Source of the DNA: Vibrio sp. VB16
GTDB taxonomy: Bacteria; Pseudomonadota; Gammaproteobacteria; Enterobacterales; Vibrionaceae
Direction of reading: 5' to 3'
NCBI RefSeq assembly: GCF_015594925.2
Contig: NZ_CP087590.1
Span: 2,728,001-2,792,000, forward strand
DNA: 64,000 bases
Below the pieces are notes generated by a model. That model saw nothing but the letters and a program-made list of their open reading frames with translations. It was not told the origin of the DNA and did not search any database. The translations under genes were made by a program, and so were the position numbers. Positions 8,283 through 16,096 of this stretch are shown here, piece by piece; within the stretch, counting starts at the first letter, position 1, and each line of letters starts with the position of its first letter.

Positions 8283-9350
8283 TTAGGCTGCGGAAAGTGT
8301 TAGCAGCGTATGACCAAGACCAATATTATCTGTGCGTTGTTTCACAACAAAACCTGCTTCATGAACAATTTCTAAGAAGTCCTCACTGCGATAAAAACGG
8401 CTGTTGCCATTCGCTAAACAGGTAAAGTAAAGTGACGTTGCATTCAAGCTATATTCAGCGGCATCATATTTCTGAGCATCCCAGAACAATTCCAATACAT
8501 AAACAGTGGCGTCTTGTTCCATCGTGCTACGAACTTTTCTTAGAATATTTAGAATTTCTATCGGTGAAAAACAGTCTAAGAACTGACTCATCCACCAAAC
8601 ATCGGCTCCCGCTGGCAGCGTTTGGTTTTTATCTAACATGTTGGCTGGATAAGCGGAAACTCGTTTCTGAAAACCATTTTCCGTCACATTTTTCATTGCC
8701 AATTCTAGCTGTTGGGGTAGATCAACAATAGTCACCTTTACATCCGAATCATGCTTACAGCACTGCATGGCCCATTTGCCTGTATTACCACCAATATCAA
8801 CCAACTGCTTCGGTTTATTAGCAAAAACAGTTTCTAACAGTACTGGAAACGACCGATCAGAATAGAAGTGATCGAAAGCAAACCAGCTCTGTTTCGCTTT
8901 TTCAGGTAATGAAGATAACCCTTGATAGATGGTTTCCCAATCACCGAGCTCTTTCAAACCAGCAGGTGTTCCCTCTTCAATCGCTTCAGTCAAATGCATC
9001 ATTGCTGCGTAGCAAACATCGGCCGTGAAATCTAGATTTGCATTGGTCATACCGTCATGAAGAATAAAATGACCAAGATTGGCCAAGACATAATTAGGTT
9101 TATTCCAAAGAACGATATTGGCGCTAATCGCCATATCTAATAAGACCTTAACACCATATTCCGAGACATTTGAACGCACTGCCAAAGCCCCTGCATCTAA
9201 CCCCTCGTCACCCGCATCATCAAGCACCTTGAGTATGCCTAAATCCCTCAATGTTCTCGCCGTATGGAATACAATAGGGGCAAAAGAGAGTTTTTGAGCT
9301 TCCGTTTTCGCTTCTAGAGCGTTAAATGGATCTTTAATGAAATTTGACAC
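8283..9350 (-). CDS. SAM-dependent methyltransferase, O-methyltransferase type
   Basis: This 355-residue enzyme has a helical N-terminal dimerisation region of about 170 residues. A class I methyltransferase fold follows, with motif I LVDIGGNTGKWAMQ and the acidic strand VTIVDLPQQLE. The layout matches the plant-type O-methyltransferase family (Pfam Methyltransf_2). In this cluster a role in modifying the aromatic head of the aryl polyene is plausible, because APE heads carry methyl or methoxy groups in characterised systems. It lies between the halogenase-like gene and the lipoprotein gene on the same strand. The exact position methylated cannot be read from sequence. An equivalent gene is common at this end of APE clusters. 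Confidence 0.78.
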   Translation of the reverse strand: MSNFIKDPFNALEAKTEAQKLSFAPIVFHTARTLRDLGILKVLDDAGDEGLDAGALAVRSNVSEYGVKVLLDMAISANIVLWNKPNYVLANLGHFILHDGMTNANLDFTADVCYAAMMHLTEAIEEGTPAGLKELGDWETIYQGLSSLPEKAKQSWFAFDHFYSDRSFPVLLETVFANKPKQLVDIGGNTGKWAMQCCKHDSDVKVTIVDLPQQLELAMKNVTENGFQKRVSAYPANMLDKNQTLPAGADVWWMSQFLDCFSPIEILNILRKVRSTMEQDATVYVLELFWDAQKYDAAEYSLNATSLYFTCLANGNSRFYRSEDFLEIVHEAGFVVKQRTDNIGLGHTLLTLSAA

Positions 9351-9412
9351 AAATAAACCTAATTAATTATTTTTGCTGTTACAGACAATATCGTTACATA
9401 GACACAATAGCG

Positions 9413-9808
9413 TTACTTAGAAATAGAAAGAAACGATAAATTCTTTTGAATATCAACATTTAAATTGTTTATCCAACGATTGTAATTGCGATGAATATTC
9501 CCATTAGCATCTGCTTTTAAGTTCTCTGAACTAACATACAGTATTGAGTAAAACTTTTCAGAATATGGCACACGCACACTGGCTTTATGACCGCGAGAAT
9601 CTAATTCAAGCTCAACCTCATTGTTTCCTGCATTCTTCACTACCCAACCACGATTCGTCGCCGACTCTATAATCGCCATCTTCACTTGTTTCTTTTGAAG
9701 ATCATAAGCAACTGGGGTATTCTCAACATCCAATATAGGTTGAACACGGCCACAACCGGCAAGAATCAAAACAAATAGTAAAGATACAAATACCTTAAAG
9801 AATTTCAT
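9413..9808 (-). CDS. Small lipoprotein at the divergent end of the APE cluster
   Basis: This 131-residue protein has a signal peptide with a lipobox, LILAGC (Cys at about 19), and is predicted to be an envelope lipoprotein. The mature part contains a segment with alternating charges and a short repeat-poor beta-rich domain (VELELDSRGHKASVRVPYSEKF split as VELELDSRG and VRVPYSEKF). I do not recognise a named family. It is the first gene of the minus-strand arm, divergent from the ape operon with only 82 bases between. It probably helps display or localise the pigment in the outer membrane, but that is inference from position alone. Confidence 0.75.
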   Translation of the reverse strand: MKFFKVFVSLLFVLILAGCGRVQPILDVENTPVAYDLQKKQVKMAIIESATNRGWVVKNAGNNEVELELDSRGHKASVRVPYSEKFYSILYVSSENLKADANGNIHRNYNRWINNLNVDIQKNLSFLSISK

Positions 9809-9890
9809 TGCTACTACTCCTGTAAAATTAAGTTCATTCTAAATATTTCAGGCATAGTATTAATATAGTACCTACACAAATCAACAGTAT
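9809..9890. promoter_or_regulatory. Divergent promoter region of the APE cluster
   Basis: Only 82 AT-rich bases separate the lipoprotein start on the minus strand from the first plus-strand ape gene. Both arms must be driven from here or from within the flanking coding sequence. I cannot assign individual -35 and -10 boxes with confidence. Confidence 0.55.
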
Positions 9891-10697
9891 ATGACTAATA
9901 ATAAAAATATCATTACATTCAAAGTAGACGAATATCACATCCTTTCAGAAAACATCGCCTCGACTGATGACTGGGATACATGGTTAAGCGATCCTGAATT
10001 TGAGTCAACCGCTAAAACACCTGTCCATCATATTCCTGGGATGATGCGAAGACGGATGAGCCCTTTAAGTAAAATGTCTGTTCAGGTAGCGTTGGAATTA
10101 ATAGCGCGGCACAATATTGGGTATATCGTATTTTCTAGTCGTCATGGTGAATTACCAAGAACCGTTGAACTCATAAAGTCCATATTAGCCGGAGACGATG
10201 CATCACCAATGGCGTTTTCTCAGTCCGTTCATAACACAGCAGCAGGATTGACCACAATTGCGGCGAAACAGGCTATCCCTGTCACGTCACTTGCCGCAGG
10301 CCAAGATACATTTCATCAGGCATTGATCGAATCGTTTATCTATCTGTCTGAAAAAACAGAAACCTCCGAACTAACGGAAAAAAAGGTACTACTGGTTGAT
10401 TTTGATGCGCCTCTGCCGGCTGAATACCAGGAATTTGAGCATGAACATTTCGTAACCTACGCGTTTGGGATGGTCCTTTCCGTAGGCGATGATTTCTGCA
10501 TTACTTGGCAACGCAACACTCATCGCAGCAGTGACAGCATGACTAAATTCGAGAGCCCATCCATACCAGAAACGAACGAAAGGGCCGTCGCATCTCTTCC
10601 ACAATCAATCAAATGTTTGCGACATTTATTAAGTAATGACCACGCTTGGTGCATATCTTCGTCCCGAACTCAATGGAGTTGGAATAGAGGTGCTTAA
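9891..10697 (+). CDS. apeC: APE chain-length-factor-like ketosynthase subunit ApeC
   Basis: This 268-residue protein looks like a shortened beta-ketoacyl synthase N-terminal domain. In characterised APE systems ApeC pairs with the ketosynthase ApeO as a chain-length-factor-like partner. Supporting segments are the early HIPGMMRRRMSPLSKMSVQVA, here split as PGMMRRRMSPLSK, and FSSRHGELPRTVELI, SVHNTAAGL and PVTSLAAGQDTFHQAL. Where an active ketosynthase has its nucleophilic cysteine (STACSSS in ApeO), this protein has SLAAGQ without cysteine, as expected for a non-catalytic subunit. The ATG at 9891 has a weak ribosome-binding site. The 3' end overlaps the next gene by 8 bases. Confidence 0.82.
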   Translation: MTNNKNIITFKVDEYHILSENIASTDDWDTWLSDPEFESTAKTPVHHIPGMMRRRMSPLSKMSVQVALELIARHNIGYIVFSSRHGELPRTVELIKSILAGDDASPMAFSQSVHNTAAGLTTIAAKQAIPVTSLAAGQDTFHQALIESFIYLSEKTETSELTEKKVLLVDFDAPLPAEYQEFEHEHFVTYAFGMVLSVGDDFCITWQRNTHRSSDSMTKFESPSIPETNERAVASLPQSIKCLRHLLSNDHAWCISSSRTQWSWNRGA

Positions 10698-11481
10698 TTT
10701 ATTGCGCCAACTATGGATAAAATCCGATCAATGCTGGCGAGTATTCAGTACTGGATTTTGCTTTACACTTTTTGGTGTTGGTGGATTGATTCTCAGTTTT
10801 GTTTTAATCCCTTTTATTCAGCTGTTATCCAACAACAAGACCCAGAGTGAATATCGGGTTCAGCGTCTGATACAGATGACCTTTGATCTATTTTGTAAGA
10901 TCATGAAGTTTACCGGTGCAATTGATTACAGCATTACCGGTGCCGAGAAGCTCGAACAAGACAAAGGCTGTTTAATTATTGCCAATCACCCAAGCCTTAT
11001 TGACTATGTATTGATTGCTTCTCAACTTAAGCAGTGTGACTGTTTAGTAAAAGCCGCAATATGGGAAAACCCTTTTATTAAACGAATAGTCCAAGCCGCA
11101 GGATACATACCAAATAAGGAACCAGAAGCACTATTTACACAGTGCGATGAAAGATTCTCTAGTGGTAATGTTCTGTTGATATTTCCCGAAGGCACCAGAA
11201 CAAAACAAGGTTTATCCACTAAACTGCAAAGAGGCGCTGCACAAATTGCGGTACGGTCAAAAGTGGACGTTAGGATAATAAATATCACAGTAAATCCCAG
11301 TTTTTTGACAAAAGAAGCAAAATGGTACCAAGTTCCGACAACTAAACCCTTTTTTCATGTTGAAGTGGAAGGTAAAATAGCCATAGAATCATTTCTTCGA
11401 CAGACTAATTCAAACGCATCAGCCGCTCGAAATTTAAACCAACATTTTGAAGAAGTGTTATTTGAAAATAAAAAGGATTGA
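10690..11481 (+). CDS. apeD: Lysophospholipid acyltransferase family protein ApeD
   Basis: This is a membrane-anchored acyltransferase of the PlsC/LPLAT family. Hydrophobic segments near the N-terminus are followed by the catalytic HxxxxD-type box NHPSLIDYV, then FPEGTRTKQG, the acceptor-binding motif. In APE systems such a protein is thought to link the polyene acyl chain to a lipid carrier. The start chosen is GTG at 10690, which overlaps the apeC stop (GTGCTTAA) and has GGAG about 10 nt upstream, giving 263 residues. A further in-frame ATG at 10636 lies deep inside apeC and is less likely. Overlap with apeC suggests translational coupling. Confidence 0.84.
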   Translation: MLNLLRQLWIKSDQCWRVFSTGFCFTLFGVGGLILSFVLIPFIQLLSNNKTQSEYRVQRLIQMTFDLFCKIMKFTGAIDYSITGAEKLEQDKGCLIIANHPSLIDYVLIASQLKQCDCLVKAAIWENPFIKRIVQAAGYIPNKEPEALFTQCDERFSSGNVLLIFPEGTRTKQGLSTKLQRGAAQIAVRSKVDVRIINITVNPSFLTKEAKWYQVPTTKPFFHVEVEGKIAIESFLRQTNSNASAARNLNQHFEEVLFENKKD

Positions 11482-11510
11482 ATCCTTTCATTAACAATAA
11501 GCAGGTTACA

Positions 11511-11768
11511 GTGGAAAACGTACATATAGAAATTAAGCAACTGATTATCGACGCATTAAATCTAGAAGACATTAGCGTTGATGATATCGAAACCGATGCC
11601 CCACTATTTGGTGATGGATTAGGTTTAGACTCTATTGATGCACTAGAGCTTGGTTTAGCTATTAAGAAAAAGTTTAACATTATCATCGATGCCGACGACA
11701 ATAATACTCGTCAACACTTTTCTTCTGTTGCTAACCTTGCTTCTTACATCTCTTCTCAGACAAGCTAA
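11511..11768 (+). CDS. apeE: Acyl carrier protein ApeE
   Basis: This is an acyl carrier protein of about 85 residues. The phosphopantetheine attachment serine sits in GLGLDSIDALEL, the canonical DSI motif, flanked by acidic helices (EDISVDDIETDAPLF). It would carry the growing aryl-polyene chain. The start chosen is GTG at 11511 with AGCAGG upstream. A TTG at 11478 overlapping the apeD stop would add 11 residues and cannot be excluded. It is followed after 15 nt by a second carrier protein gene. Two tandem carrier proteins are standard in APE clusters. Confidence 0.88.
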   Translation: MENVHIEIKQLIIDALNLEDISVDDIETDAPLFGDGLGLDSIDALELGLAIKKKFNIIIDADDNNTRQHFSSVANLASYISSQTS

Positions 11769-11783
11769 ATTGACGAAACTATT

Positions 11784-12041
11784 ATGACAAACATAACCAA
11801 AGAAGATGTTTTCAATCAGGTAACAGATGCACTAGTAGAACTGTTTGAAATTGATAAAGCGGACATCAATCTCGAAGCCAAGTTATACCAAGAGCTTGAT
11901 TTAGATAGTATCGACGCCGTTGACCTCGTTGTGCATCTTCAAAATGTTACAGGCAAAAAAATTAAGCCTGATGAATTTAAAGCGGTTCGAACAGTGCAAG
12001 ATGTCGTCGACTCTGTTTACGACTTGCTTAAGACTGAATAA
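11784..12041 (+). CDS. apeF: Acyl carrier protein ApeF
   Basis: This second acyl carrier protein has 85 residues. Its carrier serine lies in LDLDSIDAVDLVVHL. It differs from ApeE in most positions outside the DSID core, so the two are not a recent duplication and probably serve different steps, for example priming and elongation. Its stop overlaps the start of apeG by one base (TAATG), indicating coupling. Confidence 0.9.
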   Translation: MTNITKEDVFNQVTDALVELFEIDKADINLEAKLYQELDLDSIDAVDLVVHLQNVTGKKIKPDEFKAVRTVQDVVDSVYDLLKTE

Positions 12042-12595
12042 TGAAATTGCTGACAATACTGTCAGCAATTTTGCTTCTAACCTATCCATTTGTTGTCTAT
12101 TTTGGGATCGACAAACTTGGGATTGAAGCGATTGCTGTCGTTTTGATTCTTCTGTTTTTGATTCGAATTCTAGCGGGTTCTAAATCAAAACTTAAAGAAC
12201 TAAAGTATCTAGCATGGGTGACGGGAGGAATCGGAATTGTCCTCCTCTCGTTGGGCGCTTTGCTGAATCAACAAGGTTGGCTCACTTATTATCCTGTTGT
12301 CGTTAGTACCTGCCTACTTGTCGTCTTTTGGTTAAGCTTGTCACAAGAACAGAGCCTAATAGAGCGGTTTGCTCGACTGCAAGAGCCTCAACTTGACCCC
12401 AAGGCCGTGTTGTACACCAGAAACGTAACCAAAGTATGGTGTGTGTTCTTTTTCATCAATGGTTCTATTGCTTTATCTACGTGCTTTATGCCGCTCTCCT
12501 ATTGGACTTTGTATAATGGTTTTATCAGCTATATAGCCATGGGGCTTCTGTTTGCTATAGAATTTATTATACGCAAGCAGGTACAACAAAAGTAA
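12041..12595 (+). CDS. apeG: Integral membrane protein ApeG (COG4648-like)
   Basis: This is a 184-residue hydrophobic protein with about five or six membrane segments, for example ILSAILLLTYPFVVYFG and the C-terminal GFISYIAMGLLFAIEFIIR. It fits the conserved membrane protein found after the two carrier protein genes in APE clusters. Its biochemical function is not established. Placement suggests a role in anchoring the biosynthetic enzymes or moving the lipid-linked product. Confidence 0.78.
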   Translation: MKLLTILSAILLLTYPFVVYFGIDKLGIEAIAVVLILLFLIRILAGSKSKLKELKYLAWVTGGIGIVLLSLGALLNQQGWLTYYPVVVSTCLLVVFWLSLSQEQSLIERFARLQEPQLDPKAVLYTRNVTKVWCVFFFINGSIALSTCFMPLSYWTLYNGFISYIAMGLLFAIEFIIRKQVQQK

Positions 12596-12616
12596 AAGCC
12601 AATCAAACAGGCACTC

Positions 12617-14032
12617 ATGAACAATAACTTCACACGATTACCACTGTGCTCACTGGCATCTGTACTAACACAAGCAAATAGGGCTGAATCTCTATTTGCT
12701 TTTGGTTCTGCTGGCAACAAAACGTGGTCCCATTTCGCCAACGATGTACACCTTTATTCTCTGTGGCTTTCTGGCAAATCTCAAACTCGATGGGCAATAT
12801 GCATTCACGACAGTTATTGGTTTTCGGTCGCTTTTTTCGCGCTGAGTTACGCAAGTAAAGAGTTGGTCTTACCCGGAAATCATCAACCAGAAGCGATCCG
12901 CGAACTCTCATCTGAATTTGATGCTCTAATTCATGACAGTGCCATTTTTATACCTAATTTAATGGCACTTGACGGCGTTGAGGTTTTCAACATTGCTTCT
13001 GAATTGACCGTATCCGTCCCACAATCTAAATTGGCTTCAGATCTAAACCTAGGTAACGTCAAAGTCACTCTTTTCACTTCTGGATCGAGCGGAAAACCAA
13101 AAGCAGTTGCAAAGACCTTATCCCATTTCAATCATGAAATTGCTCAATTAGAACAGATATGGGGCGAAGAAATAGGATACTCTCGAGTACAAAGCACCGT
13201 ATCCCATCAGCATATCTATGGACTTTTGTTCAGACTCCTTTGGCCAATCTGTGCTCAACGCCCATTTGCTAGAGAAAACCTAGACTATCCAGAACAGGTC
13301 ATTAGTCACGCAGACAAACAATCCATATTAGTGAGTAGTCCAGCGCTATTGAAACGCTTAAATGTAGAGTCTTCCGAATCAGATTACAAAACGGTCTTTT
13401 CTTCCGGAGGTCCGCTCTCACCTAAAGCCTCGATTCAAAGCGAAGAGCAGTTGGGTTCACTACCCTACGAAGTCTTCGGCAGCACCGAAACGGGTGGTAT
13501 AGGTTACCGACAACAATTTACCGACATCACACCTTGGCAGCTATTTCCCGATGTAAAAGCAAGGCTCAACGTCGAAGGTTGCATTGCTCTGCAGTCCGGT
13601 CATATCGATCCGGATAACTGGTATCAAACCAGTGACCAGTGTGAATTATTTGCAGATGGTTCCTTTTTATTAAAAGGCAGAACCGATCGTATAATCAAAA
13701 TAGAAGAGAAACGTGTCTCTTTAGTCGAAGTGGAGGCTCGACTTCAAGGGTTAGAGTGGATAGAGGAAGCCGCCGTCATTACCATTGAAACCTCTGTGAG
13801 GCTAGATTTAGTCGCGGTTATCACTTTAAGCGAACATGGAAACGCGCAACTTGTTTCTATTGGCAAAGGGCAATTTTGGATAAACATTAGGAAATCACTT
13901 AGGCAATGGCTTGAACCTATTGCTATCCCACGTCGTTATCGTATTCTTGACGACATCCCCTTAAACAGTCAGGGAAAACGCCTGGTGAAAGAGATTGAGT
14001 CTCTATTTCACCATAACTCGAACATGGGTTAA
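12617..14032 (+). CDS. apeH: Aryl acyl-ACP ligase (AMP-forming) ApeH
   Basis: This 471-residue ANL-superfamily enzyme activates an aromatic acid with ATP and loads it onto a carrier protein as the polyene starter. The P-loop-like motif is TLFTSGSSGKPKAVAKT (near residue 155). The A5-like motif is VFGSTETGGIGYR and the hinge region is LLKGRTDRIIKIEEKRV, with a late lysine in SQGKRLVKEI. The N-terminal part is shorter than in typical acyl-CoA synthetases, as usual for this subfamily. With the ammonia-lyase encoded downstream, its substrate is probably a hydroxycinnamate rather than, or as well as, 4-hydroxybenzoate. That is an inference. Confidence 0.86.
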   Translation: MNNNFTRLPLCSLASVLTQANRAESLFAFGSAGNKTWSHFANDVHLYSLWLSGKSQTRWAICIHDSYWFSVAFFALSYASKELVLPGNHQPEAIRELSSEFDALIHDSAIFIPNLMALDGVEVFNIASELTVSVPQSKLASDLNLGNVKVTLFTSGSSGKPKAVAKTLSHFNHEIAQLEQIWGEEIGYSRVQSTVSHQHIYGLLFRLLWPICAQRPFARENLDYPEQVISHADKQSILVSSPALLKRLNVESSESDYKTVFSSGGPLSPKASIQSEEQLGSLPYEVFGSTETGGIGYRQQFTDITPWQLFPDVKARLNVEGCIALQSGHIDPDNWYQTSDQCELFADGSFLLKGRTDRIIKIEEKRVSLVEVEARLQGLEWIEEAAVITIETSVRLDLVAVITLSEHGNAQLVSIGKGQFWINIRKSLRQWLEPIAIPRRYRILDDIPLNSQGKRLVKEIESLFHHNSNMG

Positions 14033-14058
14033 GTACTCACTCTATAATCGTAGAAATA

Positions 14059-14415
14059 ATGAAAAAAAGAAAACCATACATTCTATCGCAGAAAATCGAA
14101 CCCTGTCGCGCGACGTTGGTCATCAAGGTGGATAGTGATATTCAGGATTTTGAAGGCCACTTCCCTGACTTCGCTCTGTTGCCCGGTGTGACGCAAATAG
14201 ATTGGGTGCTCTTTTATGCCAAACAATTCCTCAATGTCTCTCGGCCGTTCGTTGGTATGGAAGTGATTAAGTTTCAATATCCTATCCTACCGGATGCGAT
14301 TGTCACCTTGCAGCTAGACTGGGATGAGGACAAAAACAAACTTCAGTTTGCTTATACATCTGACCAAGCAACCACGCATTCAACGGGCAAGATAAAGCTT
14401 GGTAATAAGGAATAA
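14059..14415 (+). CDS. apeI: 3-hydroxyacyl-ACP dehydratase ApeI
   Basis: This hotdog-fold dehydratase subunit of 118 residues is related to FabA/FabZ. The catalytic-type motif is GHFPDFALLPGVTQID, with histidine at 34. Characterised APE systems use a heteromeric ApeI:ApeP dehydratase, and ApeP is encoded downstream. It would remove water at each elongation round to create the conjugated double bonds. The stop is one base before the apeJ start codon. Confidence 0.85.
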   Translation: MKKRKPYILSQKIEPCRATLVIKVDSDIQDFEGHFPDFALLPGVTQIDWVLFYAKQFLNVSRPFVGMEVIKFQYPILPDAIVTLQLDWDEDKNKLQFAYTSDQATTHSTGKIKLGNKE

Positions 14416-14416
14416 C

Positions 14417-16096
14417 ATGTATAGTGCTTGCTTTCTCATTCCTTGCTACAACCACGGTTCGACCGTGGCGAATATCGTTGAGACACTCCGCCAATACGAT
14501 ATACCGATTATACTAATCGATGACGGCAGTGAGCTAGCTACGAGAACCGCCTTACAAGAACAAGCTCTTGCAAAAGACGTTACCCTTATAGCCCTATCAG
14601 AAAATCAAGGTAAGGGTGGAGCCGTGATAACGGGATTACATGCCGCTAATACGCTGGGTTACTCACATGCAATTCAAATTGATGCCGATGGTCAGCATGA
14701 CCTTCAGACGCTACCTTCTCTTATCGCTCTATCGCAGAAAAACCCAAAAAATGTTATTTCGGGACAACCGATATATGATGAATCGGTTCCTAAATCGAGG
14801 CTCTATGGTCGATACATTACTCACATGTGGGTATGGATAGAAACCCTCTCCTTTGAGATAAAGGACAGCATGTGTGGATTTCGTGCTTATCCAGTAAAAG
14901 AAACCGTACAGGTACTAAATAAAAACTCGATTGGCAAGCGCATGGATTTCGATACAGAGATCATGGTACGCATGTATTGGGACGGAATCGAATTCAACTT
15001 TGTCGACACTCGTGTTATCTACCCAGTAGATGGTATCTCTCATTTTGATGCGCTGTGGGATAACATCAAAATAAGTACAATGCATACCAAACTGTTTTTC
15101 GGCATGTTGCCTCGAATCCCCACGCTGTTATCTCGTAAGCGCAAAGGTCAATCTCACTGGTCGACTAAATCCGAACGTGGAACGTTAATCGGTATCAAAT
15201 TACTGCTTGCCATCTATTCATTCTTAGGTCGACCCATATTTACCCTTATTTTGCGCGCCGTAATGGGCTATTACTATTTGACTGGCAGTAACGCTAGAAA
15301 AGCATCCGAGCAATACATTACACAGGTTAAGGCCTACCATCAGAAGAATGGGATTACCACACCGAAAAAACTCACGTCATACCAACACCTGCTTTCTTTT
15401 GGACAAACAATATTAGACAAATTTGCGGCCTGGAAAGGCGACATCCGTTATCAAGATTTGACGGTTTCAGGTGCGGAGGTGTTAGACGATGTGGTTAAAC
15501 AAAATCAAGGTATCATTCTGTTAGGTTCGCATCTGGGCAACATAGAGCTTTGTCGTGCAATGAGCAGAAAGCACAAACATCTGAAAATCAATGCTTTAGT
15601 GTTTACAGAACACGCCGAGAAATTTAATACCGTTATGAACGCCGTGAATCCAAATTCAAATTTGAACCTAATTGAAGTAACAGAGATGGGGCCTGATACG
15701 GCAATTAAACTACAACAGAAAATAGAACAGGGTGAATGGATAGTCATCGTAGGGGATAGAACCTCGGTTTCTAAAGAGAAACGCGTTATTTGGGCCGACT
15801 TTTTAGGCAAGCCCGCCCCCTTTCCACAAGGGCCTTTCATGTTAGCATCCGTATTAAAAGCACCAGTATTTTTACTGTTCGGTTTGCGAGATGAAAGTGC
15901 TGGGAAACCGCATTTTAATGTCTATTTTGAAGCCTTTAGAGACAAAATAGTTTTGCCAAGAGGCAAGCGAGAAGAAGCGTTACAAGAGGTTGTTCAAGAC
16001 TATGCCCATCGGTTAGAGCACCACACGATTAGTGCACCATTGCAGTGGTACAATTTTTTTAATTTCTGGAATTTAAGCGACAACAATAATGATTAA
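14417..16096 (+). CDS. apeJ: Glycosyltransferase 2 / acyltransferase fusion ApeJ
   Basis: This is a two-domain protein of 559 residues. The N-terminal half is a GT2 glycosyltransferase with FLIPCYNHGST, LIDDGSE, QIDADGQHD (the DxD metal site) and MDFDTEIMVRMYWDG. The C-terminal half is a LpxL/HtrB-like acyltransferase with LLGSHLGNIELCRAM (an H-x4-E box) and VGDRTSVSKEKR. The fusion is typical of APE clusters and suggests assembly of the polyene onto a glycosylated lipid. The ATG at 14417 is chosen because AAGGA lies 6 nt upstream. A TTG at 14399 would overlap apeI. Confidence 0.87.
   Translation: MYSACFLIPCYNHGSTVANIVETLRQYDIPIILIDDGSELATRTALQEQALAKDVTLIALSENQGKGGAVITGLHAANTLGYSHAIQIDADGQHDLQTLPSLIALSQKNPKNVISGQPIYDESVPKSRLYGRYITHMWVWIETLSFEIKDSMCGFRAYPVKETVQVLNKNSIGKRMDFDTEIMVRMYWDGIEFNFVDTRVIYPVDGISHFDALWDNIKISTMHTKLFFGMLPRIPTLLSRKRKGQSHWSTKSERGTLIGIKLLLAIYSFLGRPIFTLILRAVMGYYYLTGSNARKASEQYITQVKAYHQKNGITTPKKLTSYQHLLSFGQTILDKFAAWKGDIRYQDLTVSGAEVLDDVVKQNQGIILLGSHLGNIELCRAMSRKHKHLKINALVFTEHAEKFNTVMNAVNPNSNLNLIEVTEMGPDTAIKLQQKIEQGEWIVIVGDRTSVSKEKRVIWADFLGKPAPFPQGPFMLASVLKAPVFLLFGLRDESAGKPHFNVYFEAFRDKIVLPRGKREEALQEVVQDYAHRLEHHTISAPLQWYNFFNFWNLSDNNND

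Noticed and set aside
14399..14416. TTG start for apeJ inside apeI
   Set aside because: ATG 14417 has an AAGGA ribosome-binding site and gives the normal GT2 N-terminus.
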